Shown here: in pieces, positions 8,333 through 16,905 of the stretch | Layout: every line of letters starts with the position of its first letter | How positions within the stretch are numbered: the first letter of the stretch is position 1 | NCBI GenBank assembly: GCA_036741235.1 | Contig: DAINSQ010000035.1 | Location: 1-33,264, forward strand | Source of the DNA: JABWBR01 sp036741235 | GTDB taxonomy: Bacteria; Bacteroidota; Bacteroidia; Chitinophagales; Saprospiraceae | DNA: 33,264 nt | Direction of reading: 5' to 3' | Translations under genes and position numbers: made by a program | The notes under the pieces: model-generated | What the model saw: only the letters and a program-made list of their open reading frames with translations | Database searches by the model: none | What the model was told of the DNA's origin: nothing

Positions 8333-9529
8333 TCAAGCGCCCTCTACCACCTTCAAGCGCCGCGATACCAGCACCGCCACAATACTCATGGCGATGGCCA
8401 GATATCCTACGTATGGATAATTGCCCAACGAGCCGTCGGGGTTTTTTACTACAATAAATCCCGATATCAGAGATGCCAGCGCCAGCGACATTTCGTTGAC
8501 CGAGCCGCGCACGCTCATAAAACTGCCCCGGCGCTCGGGGCGCACCACCGCTGTGGCCATGGTCATAGCCGGCACGTTGCGCCCGCTGGCCACTGCAAAA
8601 AAGGAAGAAGTAGCGCACAAAGCCAGTACCAATGACACATGGGGCAGATTGGTGATGGCAAAAATGCTGAACAGTGCAAAAAAGCTGGCCAGCGCAAAAA
8701 TCCGGGCAGGCCCGAAGCGATCCGACAAGCGCCCGAACAAGGGCATGAGCACTACCGTTACTACGCCGCCCAACGTATATATATAAGCAATTTGGTGATC
8801 GCTGAAACCTACATTAAATTGCATGTACGGCGCAATAAACGGAATGATCGTGAAATGCCCCAGCATCAAAATAAGCGTGAAAGCAAGGGCGGTTAACTGG
8901 TTGCGATCGCGCAACACGTCGCCCAAGGCCTTTAAAGGATGCCCGTGGGCGCCCCCGCTTTCGAGATGCCGGCGCAGCGAAGGCACGGCAAAAAAGATGA
9001 GCAGTGTTGCCAGGAAAGCGAGCGCCCCGATTACAATAAACGGCGCCTGCCACGAAAATGTAGCAGCCAGGTAGATGCCCGTCGGTACACCCACTACCGA
9101 CGCTACCGAAAATGAGGTCATGACGTATCCCATCGCTGTAGCCCGCCGCTCAAGCGGGATAACATCGCTTACAGTGGCCAATACAACTGCCCCCAACGTG
9201 CCGCCAAACGCGCCGGTAAAAGCCCTGGCCGCCAACAGCAATGGATAATTGGGCGCCACGGCGCAAATCAGGGTGCCCACAGTAAATCCAATATTGAGTA
9301 TCAATAACGCACTTTTGCGATCGTAACGGTCGATAAACATGGCGCTCACCAATCCCGCCAGAAAAGCGCTAAAAGCATACACTGAAACAATCAGGCTAAA
9401 CTGCTGGGGCGACACCTCGAATATTCGCATGAATTGCGAGCCCAGCGGCATGATAATCATAAAATCGACAATGTGCAGGAATTGTATGGACGCCAATACA
9501 AGCAGCAAAAGGATCTCTTTTCGGGTCAT
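8333..9529 (-). CDS. MFS transporter of the drug/metabolite efflux type
   Basis: The 398 residues contain about twelve hydrophobic segments in two halves. The MFS motif A is visible after TM2 (FIDRYDRKSALL) and again in the second half (GRLSDRFGPARIF). An N-terminal DFMIIMPLG segment in TM1 and the motif C-like GVPTGIYLA in TM5 resemble the DHA1 family of proton-driven efflux pumps (AraJ/Bcr-like). The substrate is unknown. It is the last gene of a minus-strand run, 48 nt after the DUF6134-like gene. Its stop touches the stop of gldH with no intergenic space. Confidence 0.85.
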   Translation of the reverse strand: MTRKEILLLLVLASIQFLHIVDFMIIMPLGSQFMRIFEVSPQQFSLIVSVYAFSAFLAGLVSAMFIDRYDRKSALLILNIGFTVGTLICAVAPNYPLLLAARAFTGAFGGTLGAVVLATVSDVIPLERRATAMGYVMTSFSVASVVGVPTGIYLAATFSWQAPFIVIGALAFLATLLIFFAVPSLRRHLESGGAHGHPLKALGDVLRDRNQLTALAFTLILMLGHFTIIPFIAPYMQFNVGFSDHQIAYIYTLGGVVTVVLMPLFGRLSDRFGPARIFALASFFALFSIFAITNLPHVSLVLALCATSSFFAVASGRNVPAMTMATAVVRPERRGSFMSVRGSVNEMSLALASLISGFIVVKNPDGSLGNYPYVGYLAIAMSIVAVLVSRRLKVVEGA

Positions 9530-9577
9530 GGTCGAAGCGGATTGAACATGTATTAATGCCCCAACCGACCATTTTGT

Positions 9578-10174
9578 TTACTTACTCACTTTTTTCATGA
9601 TGATGTCCCGCCCCATTTGTCGGGTTTCCATTTGCACGCATACCCCTTTTTCGTAAGTGTATCTGGCGCTTATGCCGTCGGGCATGGTGAGTTCGTAGCG
9701 GCCCTCGCCAAGGCGTTTTAATATGCAATACTCCCCGAAACGCTCCGAAAATACGTTTTGCTGATGTACAGGTTCGTGGTGATATAAACACGATACGCTG
9801 TAGTTGATGTGTCCCGCAAAATTGCGCTGTTCGTCTTTCATCGGAAACTCAATGCGGTAGCCCTGTCCGCCTTTTTCTACAACTGCCGACTCCCGCAAAC
9901 TTTTATTGAGCCACTGCTTAACACTCGCCGTACTCATACCTTTTGCATCATAATTGGCCTGGATAAGTGACGATATGTGCAGTAAGGGCCATTTGATGTG
10001 CGTCTCCAGCTTGTAAAAACGGGTTTTGTCTTGCTTTTCGCTACAATGCGCCTCTAGTGTACCCATTACTTTTTTACCGACATATATATCGTATTTGAGC
10101 GACTGGGCAGGCGCCCCATTCCAGGGTAGGAGCCACAACAGGTAACACAGGCTTGCAAAAATGGATAGATTCAT
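9578..10174 (-). CDS. exported DUF6134-like protein
   Basis: The 198-residue protein has an N-terminal signal peptide (cleavage near GAPAQS). The body begins LKYDIYVGKKVMGTLEA and has repeated short beta-strands, resembling Bacteroidota DUF6134 proteins, whose function is unknown. The small beta-rich fold with a 'YDIxVxGKxVGxLxA' opening suggests a periplasmic ligand-binding or lipid-contacting protein, but this is inference. Its ATG overlaps the stop of the upstream epimerase gene (ATGA at 10171-10174), so translation is probably coupled. Confidence 0.6.
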   Translation of the reverse strand: MNLSIFASLCYLLWLLPWNGAPAQSLKYDIYVGKKVMGTLEAHCSEKQDKTRFYKLETHIKWPLLHISSLIQANYDAKGMSTASVKQWLNKSLRESAVVEKGGQGYRIEFPMKDEQRNFAGHINYSVSCLYHHEPVHQQNVFSERFGEYCILKRLGEGRYELTMPDGISARYTYEKGVCVQMETRQMGRDIIMKKVSK

Positions 10175-11205
10175 GGTCGAAGCGTTATAATGGGTGAATA
10201 AATACTATTTCCGGGCGGCTGCCAATAATTAAAAAGGGCAAACCACTCCACGGCTGCAGCAATAGCGCTTTCAATCGGGGTTTGCGGCAAACCAAGTTCC
10301 CGCACGGCTTTTGCCCCGGTGTAGTAGCAATTGCGATTGAGCAATAAGGCGTTTGTATTAGTCAGAGGGGGCTGACGGCCACTGCATTTTTTCCAGACTT
10401 CCCCCAACCTGGCCGCACTGCTCAGTACCCCCGGCGGTATAAGCAATTGATGTTTGCGCATTCCGGCAACCTCGGCCACTTTTTCAAAAAAACCTGCATA
10501 CGACAAATTTTCATTCGCCAGCAAATAGTTCTGCCCTATTCTGCCGCTGGTAATTGCAGCAACAATGCCCGCCGCTACATCGCGCACGTCAATGAAATTT
10601 TTACCGCCGGCAGGACAAACGATTATGCCATTGCGCAAACCGTGCAACAGTAATCGCCCCGAACTCGGCTGCGCATCACGCGGACCAATCATGAAAGTCG
10701 GGTTGACGATTATTGCGGGTAGATGTTCCCGCCTCACTTTTTCCAAAATGAGCCGTTCTGCTTCTATTTTACTGGAGATATACAGCGAGTCAGATAGTGC
10801 AGGAGCAACCGCCGTTGTTTCATCGCCCGGACAAGAGGCATCGCCGGGCTGAAACACATTGGCTGTGCTCACGAAGATAAAACGTTCTACTCCATTTTGC
10901 AAAACGGCAGCGCTTATTTTATCAACAGCATCAATATTATCTCGCTGATAATCAGCAGCAACGCCCCCCCGCTGGCGGGTATTGGCAGCGGCGTGTACAA
11001 CAACCTGACATCCGCGAACGGCCCTGTATATGGATGCCTCATCAGACAAATCACCGTAAACATGTTCAACATCAAGCCCGCCTAATGCAGTGGTGCGGCT
11101 ATTCCGGCGAATCATTGCCCGCACGTCGTAACCGCTTTTCAGTAATGCCGCAACTGTGTTGCTACCCAGCAATCCACTCGCTCCGGTAATCAGTACGCGT
11201 TTCAT
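10171..11205 (-). CDS. NAD-dependent epimerase/dehydratase (extended SDR, dihydroflavonol-reductase-like)
   Basis: The 344 residues begin MKRVLITGASGLLGS, with the extended-SDR nucleotide motif GASGLLG at 8-14. They continue with VVHAAANT and the catalytic pair in YISSK (about residue 143), with IIVNPTFMIGPRD as the substrate-side motif and IDVRDVAAGI typical of the family. This fits NAD(P)-dependent reductases or epimerases related to dihydroflavonol 4-reductase and 3-beta-hydroxysteroid dehydrogenases. The substrate cannot be told. The start overlaps the end of the upstream SDR gene by 44 bp and the stop overlaps the next start by 4 bp, so the genes form one operon. Confidence 0.85.
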   Translation of the reverse strand: MKRVLITGASGLLGSNTVAALLKSGYDVRAMIRRNSRTTALGGLDVEHVYGDLSDEASIYRAVRGCQVVVHAAANTRQRGGVAADYQRDNIDAVDKISAAVLQNGVERFIFVSTANVFQPGDASCPGDETTAVAPALSDSLYISSKIEAERLILEKVRREHLPAIIVNPTFMIGPRDAQPSSGRLLLHGLRNGIIVCPAGGKNFIDVRDVAAGIVAAITSGRIGQNYLLANENLSYAGFFEKVAEVAGMRKHQLLIPPGVLSSAARLGEVWKKCSGRQPPLTNTNALLLNRNCYYTGAKAVRELGLPQTPIESAIAAAVEWFALFNYWQPPGNSIYSPIITLRP

Positions 11206-12070
11206 CGGTTAATTTTTGTTGTTGAATTTCTTTTGAAAAAATACGCGCCACAACGGGCAATACAATAACATCAGGCAATAGCGCCATAAGCGAACGGCTG
11301 ATGCGGTTGAGCAATCCAGGCACAATAACGGCTTTGCCGCCAAACATGCCCCGTAGCGCAATTTCAGCTACTTGCCCGACACTCAGCGTACTCCACCTGG
11401 CCATACTACCATGGGCGCCCAGGCGGCTATTGACGTCGGCATTAGTAGCCATAGGCCCCGGGTGCAATACGCTCACGCTTACCGGAGTACAGCGCAACTC
11501 CTGGCGCAAAGCCAGCGAAAAAGCATATACAAATGCCTTGGATGCCGGGTAGACGGTTTTGTATGGAATAGGAGCAAAAGCAGCAATACTCGACACGTTA
11601 AGGATATAAGCCCTGGGGCAAGCTGCCAGTTGCGGAAGGAGCATGCGGGTAAGCAAGGTCAATGCCCTGATATTCAATCCGATAATGCGATCCAGATAGT
11701 CCGGCTCAGCACTGTCAAAGGTTCGGGAACCGCCAACTCCGGCGTTGTTGATCAGGGTGCTGACCTGCAGGTTGTGGAGCTGCAACCACGAATACAAGTC
11801 ATATACAGCAGACCGCTGTGTCAGGTCTGTTTCATAAGTATGTACCGCAATACCGTAGTGCCTGCGCAAATACGAAGCTACGGCATCAAGACCTTCTCCG
11901 GGTAATGATACCAGCACAAGCGGATAACCGCGCCGGGCACAAGCATACGCCAGCGCTCGCCCCAACCCCGAACTGGCGCCGGTGATCAAGGTAAAAGCAT
12001 TCTGGGGAGGCTCAAAATGTCTGAATTTTCTCAGCCATTTTACGAATAACACCAACAACATGGGAAGCAT
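11162..12070 (-). CDS. classical short-chain dehydrogenase/reductase
   Basis: All SDR motifs are present: TGASSGLG for cofactor, NNAG, the catalytic Ser in LNVSSIAAF, and YPASK with the catalytic Tyr and Lys, then HPGPMATN. I chose the Met at 12070 because it begins the hydrophobic MLPMLLVLFVKW segment, a likely membrane tether; an in-frame ATG at 12127 would add 19 polar residues. The hydrophobic N-terminus and the DVIVLPVVARIF tail resemble membrane-associated SDRs acting on lipid or steroid-like substrates, but this is inference. It is the first gene of the minus-strand run and is divergent from the PAS-LuxR gene. Confidence 0.85.
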   Translation of the reverse strand: MLPMLLVLFVKWLRKFRHFEPPQNAFTLITGASSGLGRALAYACARRGYPLVLVSLPGEGLDAVASYLRRHYGIAVHTYETDLTQRSAVYDLYSWLQLHNLQVSTLINNAGVGGSRTFDSAEPDYLDRIIGLNIRALTLLTRMLLPQLAACPRAYILNVSSIAAFAPIPYKTVYPASKAFVYAFSLALRQELRCTPVSVSVLHPGPMATNADVNSRLGAHGSMARWSTLSVGQVAEIALRGMFGGKAVIVPGLLNRISRSLMALLPDVIVLPVVARIFSKEIQQQKLTDETRTDYRSEWIAG

Positions 12071-12197
12071 AGAAAAGGAGTTTTTTGCTGAAAAATGGTT
12101 TTGTACACATCGTCGACGATAAGGCAAAAATGCTCCCCGCAGCCGCCCGCTTGCAATACTGATAAATCATTACTTTTTTGAAAAATAGGGGTGAGAA

Positions 12198-13022
12198 ATG
12201 AAAAAAAGCATCCTGTTGTCAACGATGTCCAAACCCGCTCAACTCATGCACCCGGAATTAACAGCGCTCTACAAAGAATACCAATACCAGCTAAGCAGGC
12301 AGTTATTCCGGCCGGAGGAATTGGATTATGGTATCCTCGACAAGCACTTCCCATATCTTCACGCTATTGAGCAATATACCAGTAGTTGCGTATCGATATT
12401 TGATTGCTTCCAGCGGAAACATATTGTAGTTTCTCACAAATTTGAGCATATGCTTGGATGGGATGTAGAAAAGGCCGGCGAAGATGAGGGAACCGCGTAT
12501 ATGGACGAACGCGTACATCCTGAAGATTTGGTGAGTATGCTGCGCTCAGGCGTTTATTTTGTAAAATACATACTCGACACCCCTCCTGCGGAACGCAAGC
12601 ACTATAAAATGGTATCCAGCTATCGTACTTTCGACGCTTCAGGCCGGTATGTGAGAGTGGTTGAGCAGTCGTCGCCCATGGAGTTCGACAGCAGGAACAA
12701 TGTGTGGCTGGTATTATCGCTCCTGGATGTCTCCGCCTCCTACGATGGCAGCGCTGCCTTTGGAGCTTGTATGGTGCACACCCTCAGTGGCAAGATTATC
12801 GAATTGCCCAACCCCGAGCATATGAATACCGAGGCCCTTACCAATCGCGAAACAGAGATATTGAAGTGTATTGCCCAGGGCCTGATCAGCAAAGAAATTG
12901 CAGGCCGGCTTTTTATCAGCGAAAAGACGGTTAATACGCACCGGCAGCGCATTATTGCCAAATTAAATGCGACCAATTCTTCCGAAGCCGTCAAGCGAGC
13001 TTATCAGATGGGAATTTTGTAG
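12198..13022 (+). CDS. PAS-LuxR transcriptional regulator
   Basis: The 274 residues have two visible parts. Residues ~55-190 look like a single PAS fold (SCVSIFDCFQRKHIVVSHKFEHMLG, then ERVHPEDL, then YRTFDASGRYVRVVEQ). Residues ~212-274 form a LuxR/GerE helix-turn-helix (LTNRETEILKCIAQGLISKEIA, then ISEKTVNTHRQRI). No phosphoreceiver domain is present, so it probably senses a small ligand or redox state through PAS. Met10 (12225) is an alternative start. It faces away from the SDR/epimerase/DUF6134/MFS run across about 130 bp, which makes that run its most likely target (inference). Confidence 0.82.
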   Translation: MKKSILLSTMSKPAQLMHPELTALYKEYQYQLSRQLFRPEELDYGILDKHFPYLHAIEQYTSSCVSIFDCFQRKHIVVSHKFEHMLGWDVEKAGEDEGTAYMDERVHPEDLVSMLRSGVYFVKYILDTPPAERKHYKMVSSYRTFDASGRYVRVVEQSSPMEFDSRNNVWLVLSLLDVSASYDGSAAFGACMVHTLSGKIIELPNPEHMNTEALTNRETEILKCIAQGLISKEIAGRLFISEKTVNTHRQRIIAKLNATNSSEAVKRAYQMGIL

Positions 13023-13040
13023 CAACCTGACTGCCAAATG

Positions 13041-13056
13041 ACGGGAATGCCCGTTT
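13041..13056 (+). terminator. small hairpin between convergent genes
   Basis: ACGGG-AATG-CCCGT is followed by TTT on the plus strand, in the 60-bp gap between the convergent PAS-LuxR and clpX genes. The stem is short, so it would be a weak terminator. Confidence 0.4.
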
Positions 13057-13082
13057 TGACTCCGCTCAATAAGCGAACTACC

Positions 13083-14330
13083 TTACGCGGCCTTCAACTG
13101 TGTCAACTTGGCACGGCCCAGTTTCTCGGCAGCATATTCGGCTGTGACTTCGAAATGGCGGACATCTTTATTAGAGGGCAGCTCAAACATGGCGTCGGTC
13201 ATAATAGCTTCGCAGATCGAGCGCAAACCACGGGCGCCCAGACTGAATTCCAGCGCTTTTTCAGCTACAAAATCAATGGCCTCCTCTGTAAAGGTAAGTT
13301 CAATACCCTCCAGTTCAAACAGCTTCTTGTACTGTTTGAGCAGCGAATTTTTGGGTTCTGTCAGGATGCGACGCAACGTGACCTGGTCCAGCGGATCGAG
13401 ATAAGCGAGCACGGGCAGTCGGCCTATGAGTTCGGGGATAAGGCCGAAGCGCCTGAGATCCTGGTGGGAAATGTATTGCAGCAGGTTCTCCTTGTCAACC
13501 ATCATCACATCTTCCGATTTAAAGCCGATCACCTGCGTATTGACGCGTTTGGCGATGAGCTTATCGATACCGTCGAAAGCGCCGCCACAGATAAAGAGGA
13601 TATTCTCCGTATTAACCTTCACCAGTTTCTGCTCGGGGTGTTTGCGGCCACCCTGGGGCGGCACATTCACATCGGTGCCTTCCAACATTTTGAGTAGCGC
13701 TTGCTGGACGCCCTCGCCCGATACATCGCGGGTTATCGAAGGATTATCGCCCTTGCGCGCTATTTTATCAATTTCGTCAATATACACAATGCCGCGTTCG
13801 GCAGCCGACACGTCATAGTCGCAAACCTGAAGCAGACGCGTGAGGATACTCTCAACGTCTTCGCCAACGTAGCCGGCTTCGGTAAATACGGTTGCGTCTA
13901 CGATGGCGAAGGGCACGTTGAGAAACTTGGCGATGGTTTTGGCCAGCAGCGTTTTACCGGTGCCGGTTTGACCTACAAAAAGAATATTTGACTTTTCTAT
14001 TTCAATTTCACCCTGGCGTTGCTGGCGCAAGCGTTTGTAGTGATTGTAAACCGCTACAGACAAGATCTTTTTGGCTTCATCCTGGCCAATAATATATTGG
14101 TCAAGGTAGTTTTTGATATCGCGCGGCGTCACCGTTTCCGGCATATGAAAATGGCCGGGTTTGGCATCCTCGCGTTTGGCGCCGCCGTAGAGTTCTTCGC
14201 GGATGATCTCGCTGGCTTGCTCTACGCACATATCACAGATATGGCCGTCGATGCCGGCGATGAGAAAGAGCGTTTCCGATTTGTCTCTTCCGCAAAAAGA
14301 ACAACGGTAGTCTTGTTTTGTACGCTTCAT
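13083..14330 (-). CDS. clpX: ClpX, ATP-dependent unfoldase subunit of ClpXP
   Basis: ClpX unfolds tagged proteins and feeds them to ClpP. The 415 residues carry the N-terminal zinc-binding domain (Cys10, Cys13, Cys32, Cys35), Walker A GQTGTGKT (120-127), Walker B IVYIDEIDKIAR, the pore-loop GYVGEDVE, sensor/ISP segments around ELIGRLPV, and sensor 2 in GARGLRSI. The loop LLKQYKKLFE matches the place where ClpX carries its ClpP-binding tripeptide, but a clear IGF is not seen there. The gene follows clpP by 13 nt, the usual operon. Confidence 0.97.
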   Translation of the reverse strand: MKRTKQDYRCSFCGRDKSETLFLIAGIDGHICDMCVEQASEIIREELYGGAKREDAKPGHFHMPETVTPRDIKNYLDQYIIGQDEAKKILSVAVYNHYKRLRQQRQGEIEIEKSNILFVGQTGTGKTLLAKTIAKFLNVPFAIVDATVFTEAGYVGEDVESILTRLLQVCDYDVSAAERGIVYIDEIDKIARKGDNPSITRDVSGEGVQQALLKMLEGTDVNVPPQGGRKHPEQKLVKVNTENILFICGGAFDGIDKLIAKRVNTQVIGFKSEDVMMVDKENLLQYISHQDLRRFGLIPELIGRLPVLAYLDPLDQVTLRRILTEPKNSLLKQYKKLFELEGIELTFTEEAIDFVAEKALEFSLGARGLRSICEAIMTDAMFELPSNKDVRHFEVTAEYAAEKLGRAKLTQLKAA

Positions 14331-14343
14331 GCGCTGTCAGAGT

Positions 14344-15051
14344 TTATTTTCCCTTTTTGGGATTATTGCGTTCGAGAACTTCGTCAACCAGGCCGTATTC
14401 CTTAGCCTGATGGCCGGTCATCCAGTTGTCGCGATCGCAATCTTTTTCAATCACTTCGTAGGTTTTGCCCGTGTGATAAGCCAGGATATCGTACAGCGCT
14501 TTTTGCTGCTCCTTTACCAACTTGTAATAAATCTCCATTTCCGTCACCTGACCCTGCATACCGCCCAACGGCTGGTGGATCATAACGCGGCTGTGAAAAA
14601 GGCAGGAGCGTTTGCCGGTAGTGCCCGCAGCGAGCAACACGGCGCCCATAGAGGCTGCCAGGCCTGTGCAGATGGTGCTGATATCGGGAGCAACATACTG
14701 CATGGTATCGTAAATACCCAGACCCGCTATAACGGAGCCGCCCGGGCTATTGATAAACATCTGGATATCGCGTTTGGGGTCGCTCGATTCCAGGAAGAGC
14801 AGCTGGGCCTGAATCACGTTGGCCACATAATCGTCAACCGGTACGCCCATGAAAATGATGCGGTCCATCATCAAACGCGAAAATACGTCAATTGCCGTAG
14901 CGTTCAACGGGCGTTCTTCGATGACGGCAGGGGTGAAATTGCCGATATTCGGAACGCTGACGGCTGTTTTATTGGCATAATGCTCCAGGTGCATGCTGCT
15001 CATGCCCATATGCCGGGTGGCGAATCGGAAAAATTCGTCTTTTGGATACAT
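14344..15051 (-). CDS. clpP: ClpP, ATP-dependent protease proteolytic subunit
   Basis: This is a 235-residue serine protease subunit. The catalytic triad is visible as Ser134 (GLAASMGA), His159 (RVMIHQPLGG) and Asp208 (DRDNWM). The oxyanion region INSPGGSV and the C-terminal EYGLVDEVL are intact. The N-terminus is about 30 residues longer than in E. coli, as is common in Bacteroidota, and may be a propeptide; MGMSSM and MSSM are internal alternative starts. It lies 90 nt downstream of tig and 13 nt upstream of clpX, with no clear promoter box of its own, so cotranscription with tig is likely. Confidence 0.96.
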   Translation of the reverse strand: MYPKDEFFRFATRHMGMSSMHLEHYANKTAVSVPNIGNFTPAVIEERPLNATAIDVFSRLMMDRIIFMGVPVDDYVANVIQAQLLFLESSDPKRDIQMFINSPGGSVIAGLGIYDTMQYVAPDISTICTGLAASMGAVLLAAGTTGKRSCLFHSRVMIHQPLGGMQGQVTEMEIYYKLVKEQQKALYDILAYHTGKTYEVIEKDCDRDNWMTGHQAKEYGLVDEVLERNNPKKGK

Positions 15052-15108
15052 AAGGTATTTCCTTTGTGGTGTAATAAATTGCCTTAAGGCTCGATCGAAT
15101 ATTATAAC

Positions 15109-15127
15109 ACCTGGAAAACGCCCAGGT
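15109..15127. other. small hairpin between tig and clpP
   Basis: ACCTGG and CCAGGT form a 6-bp stem around a 7-nt loop. On the minus strand an AT-rich but not T-only stretch follows. It may be a partial terminator or a processing site that sets clpP levels relative to tig. Confidence 0.35.
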
Positions 15128-15141
15128 TGAATGGGAAGCGT

Positions 15142-16578
15142 TTATTGCTGTTCTTCCTGCATATCTTCCTCTTCCTGAGGCTCAAGCAATTTTCGCTTGG
15201 CTTCAATGGCGTCGTGGATTTCCTTGCGGGCAGCTTCGTAATCTTCGAGTTTGACCCGCTTGGGTTTGGTTTTCACCAAATCGCGGGTTGCTTTGCTCAA
15301 TTTGTCGAGGTATAAGCCGTCAATCACCCTGTTGACTTCTTTTTCGTCTTCCATGCGGCGAGCTGTCAGACTTTCGATAAGATCCGGGGTTAGATACGGG
15401 CTATTGCCCAAAATGTTGCGAATACCGTCGGCAATACGCGATTTGATTTCTTCTTCTGTAACGTCAATATTGAATTGCTTGATCAACTTGTTTTTGATCA
15501 AAGTCCATTGAAAGCCTTTGGCGAAAGAGGGATATTCCTTTTCCAGCTGTTCAGCGGTATTTCTTTCATCACTGGCCAAAATCCAGCGCTTGAGGAAATC
15601 GTCGGGCAGGGGAATATCGTTGAGGTCGAGCAGGCGGTCTTGCAACTGCAGGAACAACAAATTGTAAGCGTCCTGCGAATAATAATTGCGAATATCGCTG
15701 CGAATTTCTTCCAGCGCCTCCGCTTCTGAAGTCACTTTGCCCTCCCCGAAAGCAAGATCAAAAAACTCCTGATCAAGCGTCCTCAGTTCAAAGCGGGATA
15801 CCTCATGCAGGGCCAGTTCAAAAGCATCGGGGTTGATCTCCCGGGTATCGTTGTCTTCCAGCCCCAGGGCATAACGGCGCACGTATTGCTCGTTTTTGTC
15901 CTGCCAGAGCGCAAAGGGATTCATCACGATTTTTTCCCCTGCCTTGATTGCGCCAAGCGCCGCCTGGCTTTCGGGCGTGAGGTCTTGCCACAGGGTGCGG
16001 AAGCTGAAAACAATACCGTCTTCTTTAATAGCGTCGCCATCCATTTCCTGGAATTCGAGATAGAGGGAGTCGTTGTCCTTGCCGGCCTGTTCTACCGCTA
16101 TATTCTGCGAGGCGCGACGTCGCATCTCATTGAGCTCGTCAGCCGCCATTTCATCTGACACTTCCACCTCAAGCAACTCAAATTCCTCATTCCCATCGAG
16201 GCCCTTTACCTCAAATACAGGGCTGAGCCCGAGTTCAAACTGGAACTCGTAATCGCGGAGGTTGCCCATGTCAAAATCGATCTTCTCCTGATCTTCTTTA
16301 GGCAGAGGCTGTCCGATGAAATCATCATCGGTTGTGGTCAAGTACTCCTGAAGTTCGTGCTGGAGTTGTCTGGTTACAATATCGGCGAGCAAGCTTTGCC
16401 CAAACATCTTGCGCACCAGCCCCGCCGGCGCCTTGCCTTTGCGGAAACCGCGCAGGTGAGCCTCCCGGCGGTATTTGTCGAGCTGCTGGTCGAGTTGCGA
16501 CAAATAATCTGCTTTTTCAATAGTGACGTTTAACAGGATGTTCAGATTGTCAATATCTTCCCTGACAACTTTTGGCAT
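15142..16578 (-). CDS. tig: trigger factor (ribosome-associated chaperone)
   Basis: Trigger factor binds the ribosomal exit tunnel and shields nascent chains. The 478 residues have the ribosome-binding N-domain with its signature GFRKGKAPAGLVRKMFG (about residues 40-56), a central FKBP-like domain that is quite divergent, and a long helical C-domain. The extreme C-terminus is highly acidic and Gln-rich (PQEEEDMQEEQQ). Peptidyl-prolyl isomerase residues are not clearly conserved, as usual in Bacteroidota. The tig-clpP-clpX order is widely conserved, and tRNA-Leu lies 105 nt upstream on the same strand. Confidence 0.92.
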   Translation of the reverse strand: MPKVVREDIDNLNILLNVTIEKADYLSQLDQQLDKYRREAHLRGFRKGKAPAGLVRKMFGQSLLADIVTRQLQHELQEYLTTTDDDFIGQPLPKEDQEKIDFDMGNLRDYEFQFELGLSPVFEVKGLDGNEEFELLEVEVSDEMAADELNEMRRRASQNIAVEQAGKDNDSLYLEFQEMDGDAIKEDGIVFSFRTLWQDLTPESQAALGAIKAGEKIVMNPFALWQDKNEQYVRRYALGLEDNDTREINPDAFELALHEVSRFELRTLDQEFFDLAFGEGKVTSEAEALEEIRSDIRNYYSQDAYNLLFLQLQDRLLDLNDIPLPDDFLKRWILASDERNTAEQLEKEYPSFAKGFQWTLIKNKLIKQFNIDVTEEEIKSRIADGIRNILGNSPYLTPDLIESLTARRMEDEKEVNRVIDGLYLDKLSKATRDLVKTKPKRVKLEDYEAARKEIHDAIEAKRKLLEPQEEEDMQEEQQ

Positions 16579-16631
16579 GTGCTGTATGATTGTGGGTGAT
16601 GAATTTGAAAATAAGATTGGTTATTCGGCTA

Positions 16632-16670
16632 AACCGGTTATTCGGCTATTCGAAAACCCAATAACCGGTT
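16632..16670. repeat. 11-bp perfect stem-loop just 3' of tRNA-Leu
   Basis: AACCGGTTATT (16632-16642) and AATAACCGGTT (16660-16670) are perfectly complementary around a 17-nt loop. The left arm overlaps a 13-bp direct repeat, GGTTATTCGGCTA (16619-16631 and 16636-16648). It begins 12 nt after the tRNA 3' end on the minus strand and may separate tRNA processing from the tig transcript. Confidence 0.65.
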
Positions 16671-16682
16671 GACCAAAGAAGG

Positions 16683-16764
16683 TGCGGGTGGAGGGACTCG
16701 AACCCCCATGCCTCGCGGCGCCAGATCCTAAGTCTGGTACGTCTACCAATTTCGCCACACCCGC
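16683..16764 (-). tRNA. tRNA-Leu(TAG)
   Basis: The acceptor GCGGGTG pairs perfectly with CACCCGC. The anticodon arm CCAGA/TCTGG encloses CTTAGGA, giving anticodon TAG, which reads CUN leucine codons. A long class II variable arm follows, then the T-loop TTCGAGT. The discriminator base is A, and a full CCA end is not encoded. The 82-nt length suits tRNA-Leu. Confidence 0.95.
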
Positions 16765-16795
16765 ATTTTTATTAACACTTTTTGTAAAAGCGAGG

Positions 16796-16803
16796 CAAAT
16801 ATA
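16796..16803 (-). promoter_or_regulatory. -7 promoter element of tRNA-Leu (and probably tig-clpPX)
   Basis: The minus strand reads TATATTTG, 31 nt upstream of the tRNA 5' end. No equally good box is visible between the tRNA and tig, so this promoter may also read into tig, clpP and clpX. Confidence 0.5.
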
Positions 16804-16891
16804 TAACCTTTTGAGGTAATTAAAGTTGCATTCTTAAAAAAAAGAACAACCTCAAAGCCCGTCCAAACGATTGGATTCGGCAAAAAAGTGT

Positions 16892-16899
16892 TATTTTTG
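16892..16899 (+). promoter_or_regulatory. promoter of the Rel/Spo gene
   Basis: The -7 element TATTTTTG is preceded by TTGG at 16871-16874, about the right place for a -33 element. The predicted start of transcription is near 16905, roughly 24 nt ahead of the Rel/Spo ATG. Confidence 0.6.
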
Positions 16900-16905
16900 T
16901 AGAAG

